The notes beneath the pieces were generated by a model that ran no database searches, was not told where the DNA came from, and saw nothing but the letters and a program-made list of their open reading frames with translations. Position numbers and translations under genes: made by a program. DNA of 64,000 bases from Vibrio taketomensis (GTDB lineage: Bacteria > Pseudomonadota > Gammaproteobacteria > Enterobacterales > Vibrionaceae), in NCBI RefSeq assembly GCF_009938165.1, contig NZ_AP019649.1, forward strand, positions 2,046,001-2,110,000, read 5' to 3'. This document shows positions 28,689-37,623 of this stretch, one piece after another (positions within the stretch are counted from its first letter, which is position 1; each line of letters opens with the position of its first letter).

Positions 28689-29037
28689 ACGTTTCTGGCA
28701 GAAACGTCCAATATCCAGCACTGCAACGTTTATGACTAAAACGTCCAACATCCAGCACCACAACGTTTATGACTGAAACGTCCAACATCCAGCACAACAA
28801 CGTTTCTGGCAGAAACGTCCAATATCCAGCACTGCAACGTTTATGACTAAAACGTCCAACATCCAGCACCACAACGTTTATGACTGAAACTTCAACATCT
28901 AAACAACGACGTTTCTGGCAGAAACGTCCAATATCCAGCACTGCAACGTTTATGACTGAAACGTCCAACATCCAGCACAACAACGTTTATGATTGAAACA
29001 TCCAACATCTAAACAACGACGTTTCTGACAGAAACGT
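28689..29037. repeat. Ten-copy 37-bp palindromic tandem repeat array
   Basis: Copies start at 28689, 28726, 28763, 28800, 28837, 28874, 28909, 28946, 28983 and 29019. Each opens with a 19-bp palindrome, either ACGTTTCTGGCAGAAACGT (9-bp arms, one centre base) or the weaker ACGTTTATGACTGAAACGT, followed by a conserved 18-bp linker rich in CCAACATCCAGCA. Copies 6 and 9 are shortened (35 and 36 bp). A higher order of about 110 bp is visible: strong palindromes are copies 1, 4, 7 and 10, with two weak ones between. Linkers are nearly identical, so this is not a CRISPR array. Possible roles are protein-binding sites, a row of RNA hairpins, or a minisatellite. Confidence 0.95.
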
Positions 29038-29208
29038 CAATGCACTCATCAATTTAAGAACACGCTGTTTCAGAGCGCATTTAGAATACATTACCACATA
29101 GAAAATTATCCGATAGGATCTGCGCAATAAATATTTAAGCATCAGAAAGGCATAAACCAGCACAGTTAAAATAACAAAACCATTTAAGATAAATAAAAGT
29201 AGATTCAC
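28987..29208 (-). CDS. Possible small membrane protein running into the repeat array
   Basis: From a GTG at 29206-29208 the frame gives 73 residues with a strong hydrophobic N-terminal segment (about residues 3-25, FILNGFVILTVLVYAFLML) then a basic stretch (KYLLRRSYR). The last 25 or so residues are encoded by repeat copies 9-10. GGAG lies only two bases before the GTG, so translation from here is doubtful. It may be a gene whose 3' end was overwritten by the repeats, or a chance frame. Confidence 0.3.
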   Translation of the reverse strand: MNLLLFILNGFVILTVLVYAFLMLKYLLRRSYRIIFYVVMYSKCALKQRVLKLMSALTFLSETSLFRCWMFQS

Positions 29209-29249
29209 TCTCCGTAGATTGCATAAATTTCTATAATCTACATTTCCAA

Positions 29250-29744
29250 TTAATCCATCATTGATTTCTTAATATTATTAATAGTATGCTCGTCAATTCC
29301 ATATTCATAGTCAATATAAAATACTCTTTCTGCACACATACCTATAGTCGTTCGCATATCCCCTTCGAAGTCACCACAAACGTACCAACTCGCATTCAAT
29401 AACGCTGCGTGCGTTCTAGTTGTTCTCAACCAATCAGTATCATCTAATCTAAGTCTAAATCTCAAGTCTATGAAAGGAGCAAGTTGATCATCATTGAAAA
29501 TACCGCATTCGATAAGTAACTCACGTGGGTATGATTGAGGATCTGTCGGATACAACAGAGCATCAACTGATTTTGCTAGTTCTACTAGCATTCTAGCGCT
29601 TTTATAGTCTGCTGTTATATTTAACAACGTCTGCTTAATGCTTATAAATTTATGCTTAGAGAAAGCAGACTTCACACCTTCGTTACTATTAATATATGCA
29701 CGCGAGTATAAAATGGTTCTTGGATCAAAATATAAAACTTTCAA
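29250..29744 (-). CDS. Unrecognised 164-residue island protein
   Basis: I choose the TTG at 29742-29744 as start because a perfect AGGAGG lies five bases upstream (29750-29755). The product starts MKVLYFDPRTILYSRAYINS. The frame is open slightly further up (to 29759), but that would place the ribosome site inside the gene. The middle has an acidic/aromatic run (PFIDLRFRLRLDDTDWLRTT), and the C-terminus is acidic (VFYIDYEYGIDEHTINNI). No signal peptide, membrane segment or known motif seen. It points towards the repeat array. Function unknown. Confidence 0.6.
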   Translation of the reverse strand: MKVLYFDPRTILYSRAYINSNEGVKSAFSKHKFISIKQTLLNITADYKSARMLVELAKSVDALLYPTDPQSYPRELLIECGIFNDDQLAPFIDLRFRLRLDDTDWLRTTRTHAALLNASWYVCGDFEGDMRTTIGMCAERVFYIDYEYGIDEHTINNIKKSMMD

Positions 29745-29749
29745 AAATA

Positions 29750-29755
29750 CCTCCT
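29750..29755 (-). promoter_or_regulatory. Strong Shine-Dalgarno deciding a TTG start
   Basis: AGGAGG on the minus strand, five bases before TTG AAA GTT. It fixes the start of the 29250-29744 gene better than the longer open frame does. Confidence 0.7.
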
Positions 29756-29759
29756 GCAA

Positions 29760-30104
29760 TCATTAAACTGTTACAATTAAAATTACATTAATTCTGAAAT
29801 ATAACCTCAACATCAAATAAATTATACTTCAGTGTTAAAAATAATATGAATACAATCTCAATTTAATTAATCTCGGTATTTATTTTGTACTAATTTGTAT
29901 GACCAATCACCGTAGATGCTCTGCTCCATAGAACCTTCACGCGTAAGTTAATCAGTGGATAGTGATGTTAATGTTTGCAATCCTTTCTAACCTGTTCTGA
30001 CAGCAAGAAAAATGGCAAAATACTTCCTCGGGTTAACTATAACATGATGACCTACTGGACTAAGTGCATTAAGACGTTTATGGAATTTAGAGGATAGATT
30101 ACTT
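29760..30104. other. AT-rich gap in the accessory region
   Basis: About 345 bp with no supported gene. It presumably contains the promoters of the divergent genes at 29744 (minus) and 30105 (plus). Nothing else seen. Confidence 0.4.
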
Positions 30105-30401
30105 ATGAAAGATTTAGTCGCTGAGATAGAACAACTAGATAAAGGCGAGCTTTATGAATTTCGCATCGACAACGTTACCCTACAGGATTTTAGAGCAGAG
30201 TTTTTACTAACTATCGTGGCCTCTCATAAGAACCTCGTTTTGAGTCGTTGGCGAGTTACTTGTAGTCAATGCCTAAGTATTGTGATCGACCGTTCCGAAG
30301 TTCCACGCGACTTTGACCTGAAGTACGATATTTTGTTACTCGGGAAATCAGCGATTAAAGGTTCGCGTTTCAGCGCAACCAAATTGGGCGTTCTTGTGTA
30401 A
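30105..30401 (+). CDS. Unrecognised 98-residue island protein
   Basis: ATG start with GAGGAT about eight to twelve bases upstream. The N-terminus is acidic (MKDLVAEIEQLDKGELYEF) and the middle carries a CSQC pair (about residues 53-56). The C-terminus is short and basic. No known domain recognised. It is isolated between AT-rich gaps. It may be a real small protein of the accessory region. Confidence 0.45.
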   Translation: MKDLVAEIEQLDKGELYEFRIDNVTLQDFRAEFLLTIVASHKNLVLSRWRVTCSQCLSIVIDRSEVPRDFDLKYDILLLGKSAIKGSRFSATKLGVLV

Positions 30402-30555
30402 CATTCCAACAGGCTGAGAAGATAGCGCCACTTGGTACATTCATCATCCAAGCCTCCCACAAGCTACCTTGCAAAATAAAAACTTTCTGCCTCAAGGTGA
30501 AAAGAGTTAACTCATATTCAAATGCATTAACGACTATTAACGCTCACGTAGTTAA

Positions 30556-30723
30556 AAATTGCAGTATTGGGGCAAAAGAAAATGGACAAACAAGGTAGAC
30601 GCATTCATTCGAAACTTCCCTTCACATGTAGCTCTTGTTGTCACACACCATCTTCCTTCTAAAGATTTTGCTAAGTCAGAGAATGCAAGCAGCCCTTATG
30701 CCCAATATTATCATGTGGGCTAA
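30556..30723 (+). pseudogene. Possible protein remnant without start codon
   Basis: After an in-frame stop the frame reads KLQYWGKRKWTNKVDAFIRN, then FPSHVALVVTHHLPSKDFAK, then SENASSPYAQYYHVG and a stop. The composition is protein-like, but no ATG/GTG start or ribosome site precedes it, so it looks like the 3' end of a gene whose 5' part is lost. Family not recognised. Confidence 0.3.
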
Positions 30724-31415
30724 CTAGGAGGACTAAAAATCAAAGCGTTCTACCTTTGATTTTACTAGAGCCGAACCTTGTTCATTAATTTCATACGTTC
30801 ATTTTAATTGAACAATATTTAAACACGAACAAACCAAAACGTTTTCACAAACTGACTTATTTAAGAAAGAGCCGTTGATGGATGTTCTTAGCAGAGAGAT
30901 GAAGAGTGGCTCTAAGTTCACAAATGAAGAGGTTTCGATCTTTATCAAACTACCTGCACAATGATTTTAGGAGGCATGATGCATATAAATTGAAGCGAAC
31001 TCATTTGGCGATTTGTTATTGCACCTCATTAGAACATTTTAATCTATGTAGCTAGGAATAAGGCCGCATAAAATAATAGAAGGACGTGGGTTCAGTTTCC
31101 TTATTAAGGGGAATGTAATGTAACACAAGAAGTGACACCGCACCCAAAATACGAACTTAATGCATTAATTTTTAACATATCTAACCAAAAACACCCCCAA
31201 CAACTCCACAAGTATGTACTCGACCATAATTCATATTATTTACCTTGATCAACAGAGCAATTTCTAGCATGCTATGCATGTAGTCACCAAAATTGCTAAC
31301 AGCGTGCCCTCCAGTCAACAATCAGCAATAACACTACACCAATCAAAATCACCCCAGACATTGATATTTCTAAACTATGGCGCCGAGGCTGGAGAATTAG
31401 CATTAGGAAATAAAC
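30724..31415. other. Non-coding or decayed stretch of the accessory region
   Basis: About 690 bp with only very short frames, for example MDVLSREMKSGSKFTNEEV at 30879. No tRNA, repeat or insertion-sequence end recognised. Probably decayed DNA. Confidence 0.35.
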
Positions 31416-32119
31416 ATGTCCAAAGTACTGTTATCTAACCCTCACGACCTTAATCAAATTAAAGATTGGGCTAGAACGCTTAAAAACATTCTTAACCATC
31501 ACGGTATCGACAAAGTATCACGTACTACCATTCTTAACGTCGTAGCGAAAAGCCTCGGTTACACCGAATGGGCTTATCTAGTTCAATACAATAAAAGCCG
31601 AGTTTGGTTTACTGACGTAAATGCTGAGATAAATTATCAACTCAACGAAATATTGACTAACCTGAGCATTATCTATTGTATAGATATCCATAGGAACTCT
31701 ACTATTCATAATGATATTATCTTTCATCTTCGTAGCAATGGATTAACCACAACACTGAACGTAGATGAACATAATACCGAACGTTCAGTACAAATGTTGC
31801 TGGTGCCAAGTAATCAAGAAAACTACTATGAGATTATTCCATTTGTCGGTGAATTAGATCTTGTCATGAGACTGGAATACTTCTCGCTACAATCCCCTTT
31901 ATTCGGTCATTCCATAAAACCTAACGTACCTCTCTCACGAGAAAAAAATATATCGCGCTTTCCACCAAGCTACCCTTACACAAAACACTCAATGAAATAC
32001 TGCCAAATGGCTACGCATTTATCGCACACAGTAAATATCAATATACTGGTTTTGATTATGTACTCGAAAAAGACCTAGATATTCCAGAAAACATAGTAAG
32101 GGCTAAACTTTTGAGTTAA
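31416..32119 (+). pseudogene. Glyoxalase-related N-terminal domain protein, one frameshift
   Basis: The N-terminal 50 residues (LNQIKDWARTLKNILNHHGI, TILNVVAKSLGYTEWAYLVQ) resemble the helical domain found at the start of many mobile-element proteins annotated as glyoxalase-related. The first frame ends at 32078 with an unlikely tail. Adding one A to the A7 run at 31942-31948 continues the protein as YIALSTKLPLHKTLNEILPN, then GYAFIAHSKYQYTGFDYVLE, to a stop at 32117-32119, about 234 residues in total. The second part is clearly protein-like. The break lies in the longest homopolymer of the gene, so sequence error or recent decay are both possible. Confidence 0.6.
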
Positions 32120-32421
32120 CTTTCATGAACCCAAATGCCATTATCTACCAGTTCAAAAGACAAAGCTCAACGTATTGAAGTTAGCAACGTTACTGAACAC
32201 ATTGAAACAACATTAAAATCAACGTACGTTTAAATTCTCGCACATACCAACATTTAATTGAAATATTCCAACTTGAGGGACGGGAGACTTTATATTTAAA
32301 CTTTGAGCACTACACGTTACCCATTGGCAAAGACCTCAGAGCCTCAACGGGACAACATTCTTAGAAAGATGTGATAATGTCATAAAGAACGCTTTGCTTA
32401 CTAGACCTCCGTCTATATAAC
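32120..32421. other. Gap between island ORF and integrase remnant
   Basis: About 300 bp. A 32-codon frame starts at the ATG of ATGCCATTATCTACC (about 32137) but has no convincing ribosome site. Nothing else supported. Confidence 0.35.
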
Positions 32422-32443
32422 TCAGGCGGTACTTACCGCCTGA
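32422..32443. terminator. Hairpin downstream of the integrase remnant
   Basis: Perfect 10-bp arms TCAGGCGGTA/TACCGCCTGA with a 2-base centre. No long T-run on either side. It lies 34 bp beyond the stop of the integrase remnant. Confidence 0.45.
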
Positions 32444-32476
32444 TGCATCTACTTCGAATCACAAACTCTTGTGGTA

Positions 32477-32826
32477 TTAGAATCTGTTTAAATATATCGG
32501 GGATTTAAAGCCTATATCTCTTCTCAGCCAATTCAACATCGCTTGTAGCGTTGCTACGTCATTATATACAGTTCCAGACTGAACCTGATTAAGGCGAGTC
32601 GAGATGAAGCTATTGATACGCTCTCTGGCTTGAGGGCTAGTTGATAAGTCTCTGACTTGATATGAAAAATGAATTGACTCAGACGCTCTAGACGATAACG
32701 AGAAGTACCTAAATAGCTCTTATGATTCTGAGCTTTAACTTGCACATAGAAATCAATACAAATAGGTATAAGTGTATTTAATGAGGGTGGAGCTTGATGG
32801 AAATTACTTGTTGTGAAGGCTTTCAC
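32477..32826 (-). pseudogene. Truncated, frameshifted tyrosine recombinase (integrase) beside tRNA-Arg
   Basis: Minus-strand translation from a GTG at 32826 reads VKAFTTSNFHQAPPSLNTLI and on to RYRLERLSQFIF. Adding one base to the A5 run at 32665-32669 then gives RDLSTSPQARERINSFISTR, LNQVQSGTVYNDVATLQAML and NWLRRDIGFKSPIYLNRF. This is the helical core-binding (SAM-like) domain of phage-type integrases, about 116 residues. The catalytic domain with the Arg/His/Tyr residues is absent. The gene starts 58 bp from the tRNA-Arg 3' end and points away from it, the usual geometry of an element integrated in a tRNA gene. The start codon is uncertain. Confidence 0.65.
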
Positions 32827-32883
32827 GTTTTCATGGCACAGTCCTAACGGTATTTTCTGGGAAGACTGTGTCGAGGTGAGGAA

Positions 32884-32960
32884 TGGCACGCCCTGCAGGA
32901 TTCGAACCTGCGACCACATCCTTAGAAGGGACGTGCTCTATCCAGCTGAGCTAAGGGCGC
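32884..32960 (-). tRNA. tRNA-Arg (anticodon TCT)
   Basis: The 77-base gene ends in encoded CCA. The acceptor stem GCGCCCT/AGGGCGT (G-T pairs allowed) closes, the anticodon loop is CTTCTAA (TCT), and the T loop is GTTCGAATC. It lies between an integrase remnant and folD. E. coli argU (also UCU, also near folD) is the attachment site of prophage DLP12, so this is a known hot spot. Confidence 0.95.
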
Positions 32961-33076
32961 GCTACAGGGACAGGATTATACGAGTTAGAACGCTTAACAC
33001 AAGGGATTTTAGTAACATTCTGATCTGAATGGCTAAAAAAAGTGCATATTAATGTTAGTAGTATTAGAATACGCCA

Positions 33077-33092
33077 AGGCAAACGTTTGCTT
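33077..33092 (+). promoter_or_regulatory. PurR-type operator upstream of folD
   Basis: AGGCAAACGTTTGCTT matches the PurR consensus ACGCAAACGTTTGCGT at 14 of 16 positions, with the 12-bp core GCAAACGTTTGC perfect. It lies 70 bp before the folD start, a position suited to repression by PurR with hypoxanthine or guanine. Confidence 0.75.
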
Positions 33093-33162
33093 ATAGATGT
33101 TCGTCAAATTTTTTGCGACAATGCAACGCGTATTTCTCGCCATTCAATTGTGAAGGAAAGTC

Positions 33163-34023
33163 ATGACAGCTCAAAACATAGATGGGACCTTGATATCGCA
33201 AACAGTGCGATCTGAAGTTGCAGCACGAGTAAAAGCGCGCAAGGAAGCAGGCTTACGTGCACCGGGCTTAGCAGTAGTACTTGTAGGAGAGGATCCTGCA
33301 TCACAAGTGTATGTTGGCAGCAAGCGCAGAGCATGTGAAGAAGTCGGATTCGTATCTAAATCCTTCGACCTACCAGTTAGCACCAGCGAAACCGAACTAC
33401 TTAGCTTAATTGATGAGTTAAACGGTGATGATGAGATCGATGGTATTCTGGTTCAACTGCCTTTACCTGCAGGAATCGACACGACATTGGTGTTAGAACG
33501 AATTCATCCTGAAAAAGACGTTGACGGTTTCCACCCATATAACGTCGGCCGCCTTGCGCAACGTATTCCAAAACTACGCTCATGCACACCTAAGGGTATT
33601 ATCACCCTACTCGACCGTTACAACATTGAACTACGCGGTAAGCACGCTGTCATTGTGGGTGCTTCTAATATCGTAGGTCGCCCGATGACACTTGAGCTAT
33701 TGCTAGCAGGTTGCACAACAACAACATGTCACCGCTTTACGAAAGATCTCGAAAATCACGTTCGTCAGGCTGATGTAGTCGTTGTGGCAGTAGGTAAACC
33801 TAACTTTATTCCTGGAGAATGGATTAAGAAAGGCGCTGTAGTCGTTGATGTCGGTATTAACCGTTTAGACACAGGCAAGCTTGTTGGCGACGTTGAATAT
33901 GCCAAGGCAAAAGAGAACGCGAGCTTTATCACCCCTGTTCCTGGTGGTGTAGGTCCAATGACCGTCGCGAGTCTCATTGAAAACACCATGCTGGCTTGTG
34001 AGCAATTCCATACGGATAAATAA
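33163..34023 (+). CDS. folD: Bifunctional methylene-THF dehydrogenase/cyclohydrolase FolD
   Basis: Interconverts 5,10-methylene-, methenyl- and 10-formyl-tetrahydrofolate, supplying one-carbon units for purines. The 286-residue product has the family blocks [20 protein letters not shown] (catalytic Lys in YVGSK), the GILVQLPLP motif, and the Rossmann segment [29 protein letters not shown] ends the protein. The ATG follows GAAGGAAAGTC, a good ribosome site. The PurR box upstream fits its role in purine supply. Confidence 0.97.
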   Translation: MTAQNIDGTLISQTVRSEVAARVKARKEAGLRAPGLAVVLVGEDPASQVYVGSKRRACEEVGFVSKSFDLPVSTSETELLSLIDELNGDDEIDGILVQLPLPAGIDTTLVLERIHPEKDVDGFHPYNVGRLAQRIPKLRSCTPKGIITLLDRYNIELRGKHAVIVGASNIVGRPMTLELLLAGCTTTTCHRFTKDLENHVRQADVVVVAVGKPNFIPGEWIKKGAVVVDVGINRLDTGKLVGDVEYAKAKENASFITPVPGGVGPMTVASLIENTMLACEQFHTDK

Positions 34024-34036
34024 GCAAATCCGTTAA

Positions 34037-34055
34037 CGCTAGACGATCTCTAGCG
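34037..34055. other. Short inverted repeat after folD
   Basis: CGCTAGA/TCTAGCG with a 5-base loop, just before the main folD terminator. Confidence 0.4.
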
Positions 34056-34069
34056 ACGAGATAAAGAAA

Positions 34070-34098
34070 GGGCTGACGATAATCGTCAGCCCTTTTTG
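34070..34098 (+). terminator. Intrinsic terminator of folD
   Basis: An 11-bp stem GGGCTGACGAT/ATCGTCAGCCC with one centre base, then TTTTTGTTTT. Confidence 0.93.
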
Positions 34099-34213
34099 TT
34101 TTAATTCGAAGATTTGGTTTACGGTTAGCTTTGAGTGCATGAACTTCAACTCTTGAAGTGAAGCGCTAGCTAAACGTCCAATATCTCGCTTCTTAAAGCG
34201 AAGCTTGGCGCTC

Positions 34214-35410
34214 TTAAAGGCTGAGGATCACGCCCGCTAGTGATGCGCTCATTAAGTTCGCCATTACACCTGCTGCAATAGCACGGAAGCCAAACTTAGA
34301 AATAAACGTGCGTTTCTCTGGCACTAAGCTGCCTAGACCACCAATAAGCATCGCCATACTTGAGATGTTAGCAAAGCCACATAGAGCGAAAGTTACAATC
34401 GCTTGTGAGTGCTCACTTAGTAGTGGTTTCACTTCGATAAGCTGAATAAACGCCACAAACTCGTTTACTACGATCTTGTTACCAATCAAAGAACCCGCAA
34501 CCGTCGCTTCGCTCCATGGCACGCCCAATAGCCAAGCTACAGGTGCAAATACATAGCCTAGGATAAGTTCAAAGCTAAGATTAAAACCGAACAAGCCACC
34601 AAACCAACCTAGTAAACCGTTTAACAGTGCAATAACACTGACAAACGCTAGCAGTGTTGCACCTACGGCTACCGCAATACGTAGACCTGACATTGCGCCA
34701 TCAGCCAAGGCTTCAACCACGTTGGTCGCTTTTGGCATGTCTTCGTCTTCAAGTAGCACTTCTGGTTTTACTTCTTCGCTTTCTGGCATCATGATTTTTG
34801 CCATTAGCAAACCAGCTGGTGCTGACATAAATGCCGCTGCAATTAGGTAGTTAAGCTCTACACCCAGTGATGCATAGCCAACCAAAGTACCACCAGCTAC
34901 CGATGCAAGGCCACATGTCATCACCGTAAAGAACTGTGAATCTGTCATGTGTTTTAGGTAAGGACGAACCACAAGCGGCGCTTCAATCATACCCACAAAG
35001 ATGTTTGCCGTTGCCGATAAAGATTCAGCACGACCAATACGCAGTAGCTTTTGCAGTGCACCACCAATTAGGTTGATCACTTTTGGCATCAAACCGATAT
35101 GGTACAAACCTGAAATCAGTGCAGAGAAGAAAACAATGATACCCAGTACGTTAATTGCAAAGGTGAAGCCATTTGTCGCGAGACCACCAAAAAGAAACGC
35201 AATGCCTTCTTGGCCGTAGTTAATTAGGTTCGATACTGCGCCCGTCACGCTGTTTAATGCATCTTTACCAGCTGGCACGTAAAGTACAAGTAACGCGAAA
35301 GACACCTGCAGAGCAAACGCGATTGATACCGTGGTAATTAATATTCTTTCTATTTGTAGAAAGTAGCCAAGCCGTGACAAAAATCGCCACAATACCAAGG
35401 ATTGAGTTCA
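34214..35410 (-). pseudogene. nupC: NupC-type concentrative nucleoside transporter, N-terminal frameshift
   Basis: Inner-membrane nucleoside symporter of the CNT family. The true start is probably the ATG at 35408-35410 (MNSILGIVAIFVTAWLLSTN). That frame fails after NRKNINYH, and the adjoining frame takes over at TVSIAFALQVSFALLVLYVP to 34214. The break is in TACCACGGT (plus-strand 35329-35336) and fits a 2-bp loss, since homologues usually read INxRTV there. The restored protein is about 399 residues. CNT motifs such as ESLSATANIFVGMIEAPLVV and NEFVAFIQ are intact. The other long open frame begins with an atypical leader. A PurR-like box lies upstream. Confidence 0.85.
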
Positions 35411-35554
35411 TAAAATGAATCCGACAAAAGGAGGGATAAAAGATTGGCGCCGCATAATAACGGCGAAAAAATGAGATGCAAGTCACACTTGTTACAGAGT
35501 TGTGGATTTAACTGTCTAATTAATAGTCACAAATGTAACTTTCTGTTTTTATGA

Positions 35555-35570
35555 AGATAAACGTTTGCTT
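35555..35570 (-). promoter_or_regulatory. PurR-like operator upstream of nupC
   Basis: The 16-mer AGATAAACGTTTGCTT matches the PurR consensus at 12 of 16 positions, with TAAACGTTTGC intact. It is about 145 bp before the nupC start. Weaker than the folD site, but the pairing with nucleoside uptake is sensible. Confidence 0.5.
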
Positions 35571-35620
35571 AATTCTATTATTTCCAAATGGAAAGATATT
35601 TCTGGTTTGGGAAATAATAA

Positions 35621-36568
35621 TTAACCGTTTGGCCGATTGATATAAGGTGCTAGCTGAGCATCCCAGTGACAAGGAGAACCAATCTTATTACGAATAAACT
35701 CGATCACTGCTGAGGTCTTTTTCGGCATATAGTGGCGGCTTGGGTAAACCGCATAAAATGGCATAATTTGACTCGCACGCCATTCAGGCAAAAGCTGAAT
35801 CAGTTGTCCTTGCTTAAACTCATCACGAATCAAATACGTCGCTAAATAAGCAATTCCCCACCCGGCAACAGCGGCATCTCGCACGGCCTCCGCTAAATCA
35901 ACCGAATAGTTACCACTCACTTTCACCGCCAGTTGTTGCTCTGAATTGCTAAAGCTCCAGTTGGTATAGTCACGCTCCCAACTGCGATAAATTAAACAGT
36001 TATGCTCAGCAAGTTCATGAGGATGAGTTGGAGCCGCATGATGCACCAGATAATCAGGAGAAGCCGCGACGACAAACTGACAGTCAGCAATACGTTGAGC
36101 AACGTAGCCTTCAGAAAGATGCTCGTTGCTGGTGATCCAAAGATCTAATCCTTCTTCCAGCATATCGACTTTATAGTCAAACAAATGTACTTCAACTTGA
36201 AGTTCAGGGTAGAGTTCGCGTAGTTCCTCAATCGCAGGAATAATGTGTAACGTACCAAAAGATTGAGACAGCCCAATTTTGACCAATCCCTCCACTTCAT
36301 CGCGCTGACTCTCGATTTCGGTTTGAGCCTCATCAATGGTTAAAACAATCTGCTGGCAATGGCGATAAAATCGCTCCCCGGCTTCGGTTGCAGTGAAGGT
36401 ACGCGTCGTCCTTTGCACCAGCTTCATACCTAGAGATTGTTCTAGTAAAGCAAGTTGCTTACTGACGTGCGAAACCGAAACCCCAAGGCTTTTTGCAGCC
36501 AACGTGAAGTTCTTATGTTTGAGTAGCGCGGCGAAGACCACCATTTGTGCAGCACGTTCTGAAAGCAC
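35621..36568 (-). CDS. LysR-family transcriptional regulator
   Basis: I choose the GTG at 36566-36568 because AGGAG lies five bases upstream (36574-36578); the frame is open further. The 315-residue product has a LysR helix-turn-helix (about residues 5-65: VFAALLKHKNFTLAAKSLGV, SHVSKQLALLEQSLGMKLVQ) and a periplasmic-binding-like effector domain (about 90-300). It resembles the CrgA/YafC-type subgroup. nupC is the next gene downstream, but 210 bp separate them, so the target is not evident. Confidence 0.9.
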   Translation of the reverse strand: MLSERAAQMVVFAALLKHKNFTLAAKSLGVSVSHVSKQLALLEQSLGMKLVQRTTRTFTATEAGERFYRHCQQIVLTIDEAQTEIESQRDEVEGLVKIGLSQSFGTLHIIPAIEELRELYPELQVEVHLFDYKVDMLEEGLDLWITSNEHLSEGYVAQRIADCQFVVAASPDYLVHHAAPTHPHELAEHNCLIYRSWERDYTNWSFSNSEQQLAVKVSGNYSVDLAEAVRDAAVAGWGIAYLATYLIRDEFKQGQLIQLLPEWRASQIMPFYAVYPSRHYMPKKTSAVIEFIRNKIGSPCHWDAQLAPYINRPNG

Positions 36569-36585
36569 AATATCTCCTAGGAAAG

Positions 36586-36605
36586 AAAAAGGGCTCAATG
36601 AGCCC
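36586..36605 (-). terminator. Terminator of mltB
   Basis: GGGCTCA-T-TGAGCCC on the minus strand followed by TTTTTCTTT, 27 bp after the mltB stop. Confidence 0.8.
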
Positions 36606-36631
36606 CTTTAGTATACGTGTTGATATTCAAC

Positions 36632-37600
36632 TTAATCTAGCATAATGCGGTCAGCCAAATGACTTACCGCTAAAGCAAAGTAGTAAGAGCGATTCCACTT
36701 CATGAGTACGTTGTAGTTGTTATACACCAGGTATATGCGTCCATCGGCTTTATCCGGCGCAGTTAACCAAGCATCAACATCCACTTTTGGCAGCGGTTTG
36801 CCATCATAACGTGTAATACCCAGCGCATTCCATTCTGCCAAGGTTTTCTCTTTACCTTGTACTCGCCCTTCAAGGTTCATATCAAAGCCTTTTGGCAGCT
36901 TCACTTGGCGTCCCCAAGTGTAACTGTCATCCCAACCGGATTGACTTAGGTAATTGGCCGTAGAGGCAAACACATCCGCTTCTGTATCCCAGATGTCTTT
37001 CTTACCATCACCATTGCCGTCTGCGGCAAAGTTTATGAATGAGCTCGGCATAAACTGACATTGCCCCATAGCACCAGCCCATGAGCCTTTCATATCTTCA
37101 ACTTGGATATGCCCTTGATCGAGAATGGTCAGTGCTGACATGAGCTCACCACGGAAAAACTCTTCGCGGCGACCTTCGTAAGCCATGGTTGAAAGGGCAT
37201 CGATAACGCTGTAGTTACCCGTGAAGCGACCGAAATTACTTTCAATACCCCACAGCGCAACAATAAATCTTGGCTGTACCCCGTATTGTTCACCAATACG
37301 CGTTAATTCCGCTTGATGCTTTTTATACAGATCTTTTGCTTGTTTTACCTTCCAGTCTGGTACTGCTTTAGGAATATACTCATCTAAAGTCAGACGTTTT
37401 TCTGGCTGGTTGCGGTCGGCTTTTACCGCTCGTGGTTTGTATGTCACATCAACAAACGCTTGATCAACAATCGCTTGAGAAATGCCTTTATTTAGCGCTT
37501 CAGTTTTTAAACCCTGCACGTATTGGTCAAAATCTTTATCTTGCGCGAATGCGGTGGAGCTTAAGCTTAACCCCAGAATTAATGGCAATATTTTTTTCAC
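36632..37600 (-). CDS. mltB: Lytic murein transglycosylase B-like protein
   Basis: Cleaves peptidoglycan glycosidic bonds in the periplasm. I place the start at the GTG at 37598-37600 because AAGGAGG (37607-37613) is six bases upstream; this gives a typical signal peptide KKILPLILGLSLSSTAFA. Catalytic glutamate lies in IVALWGIESNFGRFTGNYSV, followed by QCQFMPSSFINFAADGNGDG and KKDIWDTEADVFASTANYL. About 322 residues. No lipobox cysteine is seen, so it may be a soluble form. It starts 24 bp after the end of ycgL. Confidence 0.92.
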   Translation of the reverse strand: MKKILPLILGLSLSSTAFAQDKDFDQYVQGLKTEALNKGISQAIVDQAFVDVTYKPRAVKADRNQPEKRLTLDEYIPKAVPDWKVKQAKDLYKKHQAELTRIGEQYGVQPRFIVALWGIESNFGRFTGNYSVIDALSTMAYEGRREEFFRGELMSALTILDQGHIQVEDMKGSWAGAMGQCQFMPSSFINFAADGNGDGKKDIWDTEADVFASTANYLSQSGWDDSYTWGRQVKLPKGFDMNLEGRVQGKEKTLAEWNALGITRYDGKPLPKVDVDAWLTAPDKADGRIYLVYNNYNVLMKWNRSYYFALAVSHLADRIMLD

Positions 37601-37623
37601 TGCGGCCCTCCTTGAGTGAGACG

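Noticed and set aside
28648..28983. A 111-residue minus-strand frame
   Set aside because: It is almost wholly a translation of the 37-bp repeat; because 37 is not a multiple of 3, three units give a repeating 37-residue peptide. No gene-like start.
28689..29037. CRISPR array
   Set aside because: The linkers between palindromes are near-identical, not unique spacers, and no cas genes are present.
32554..32919. A 121-residue minus-strand ORF
   Set aside because: It starts inside tRNA-Arg and changes to the wrong frame of the integrase remnant at 32665.
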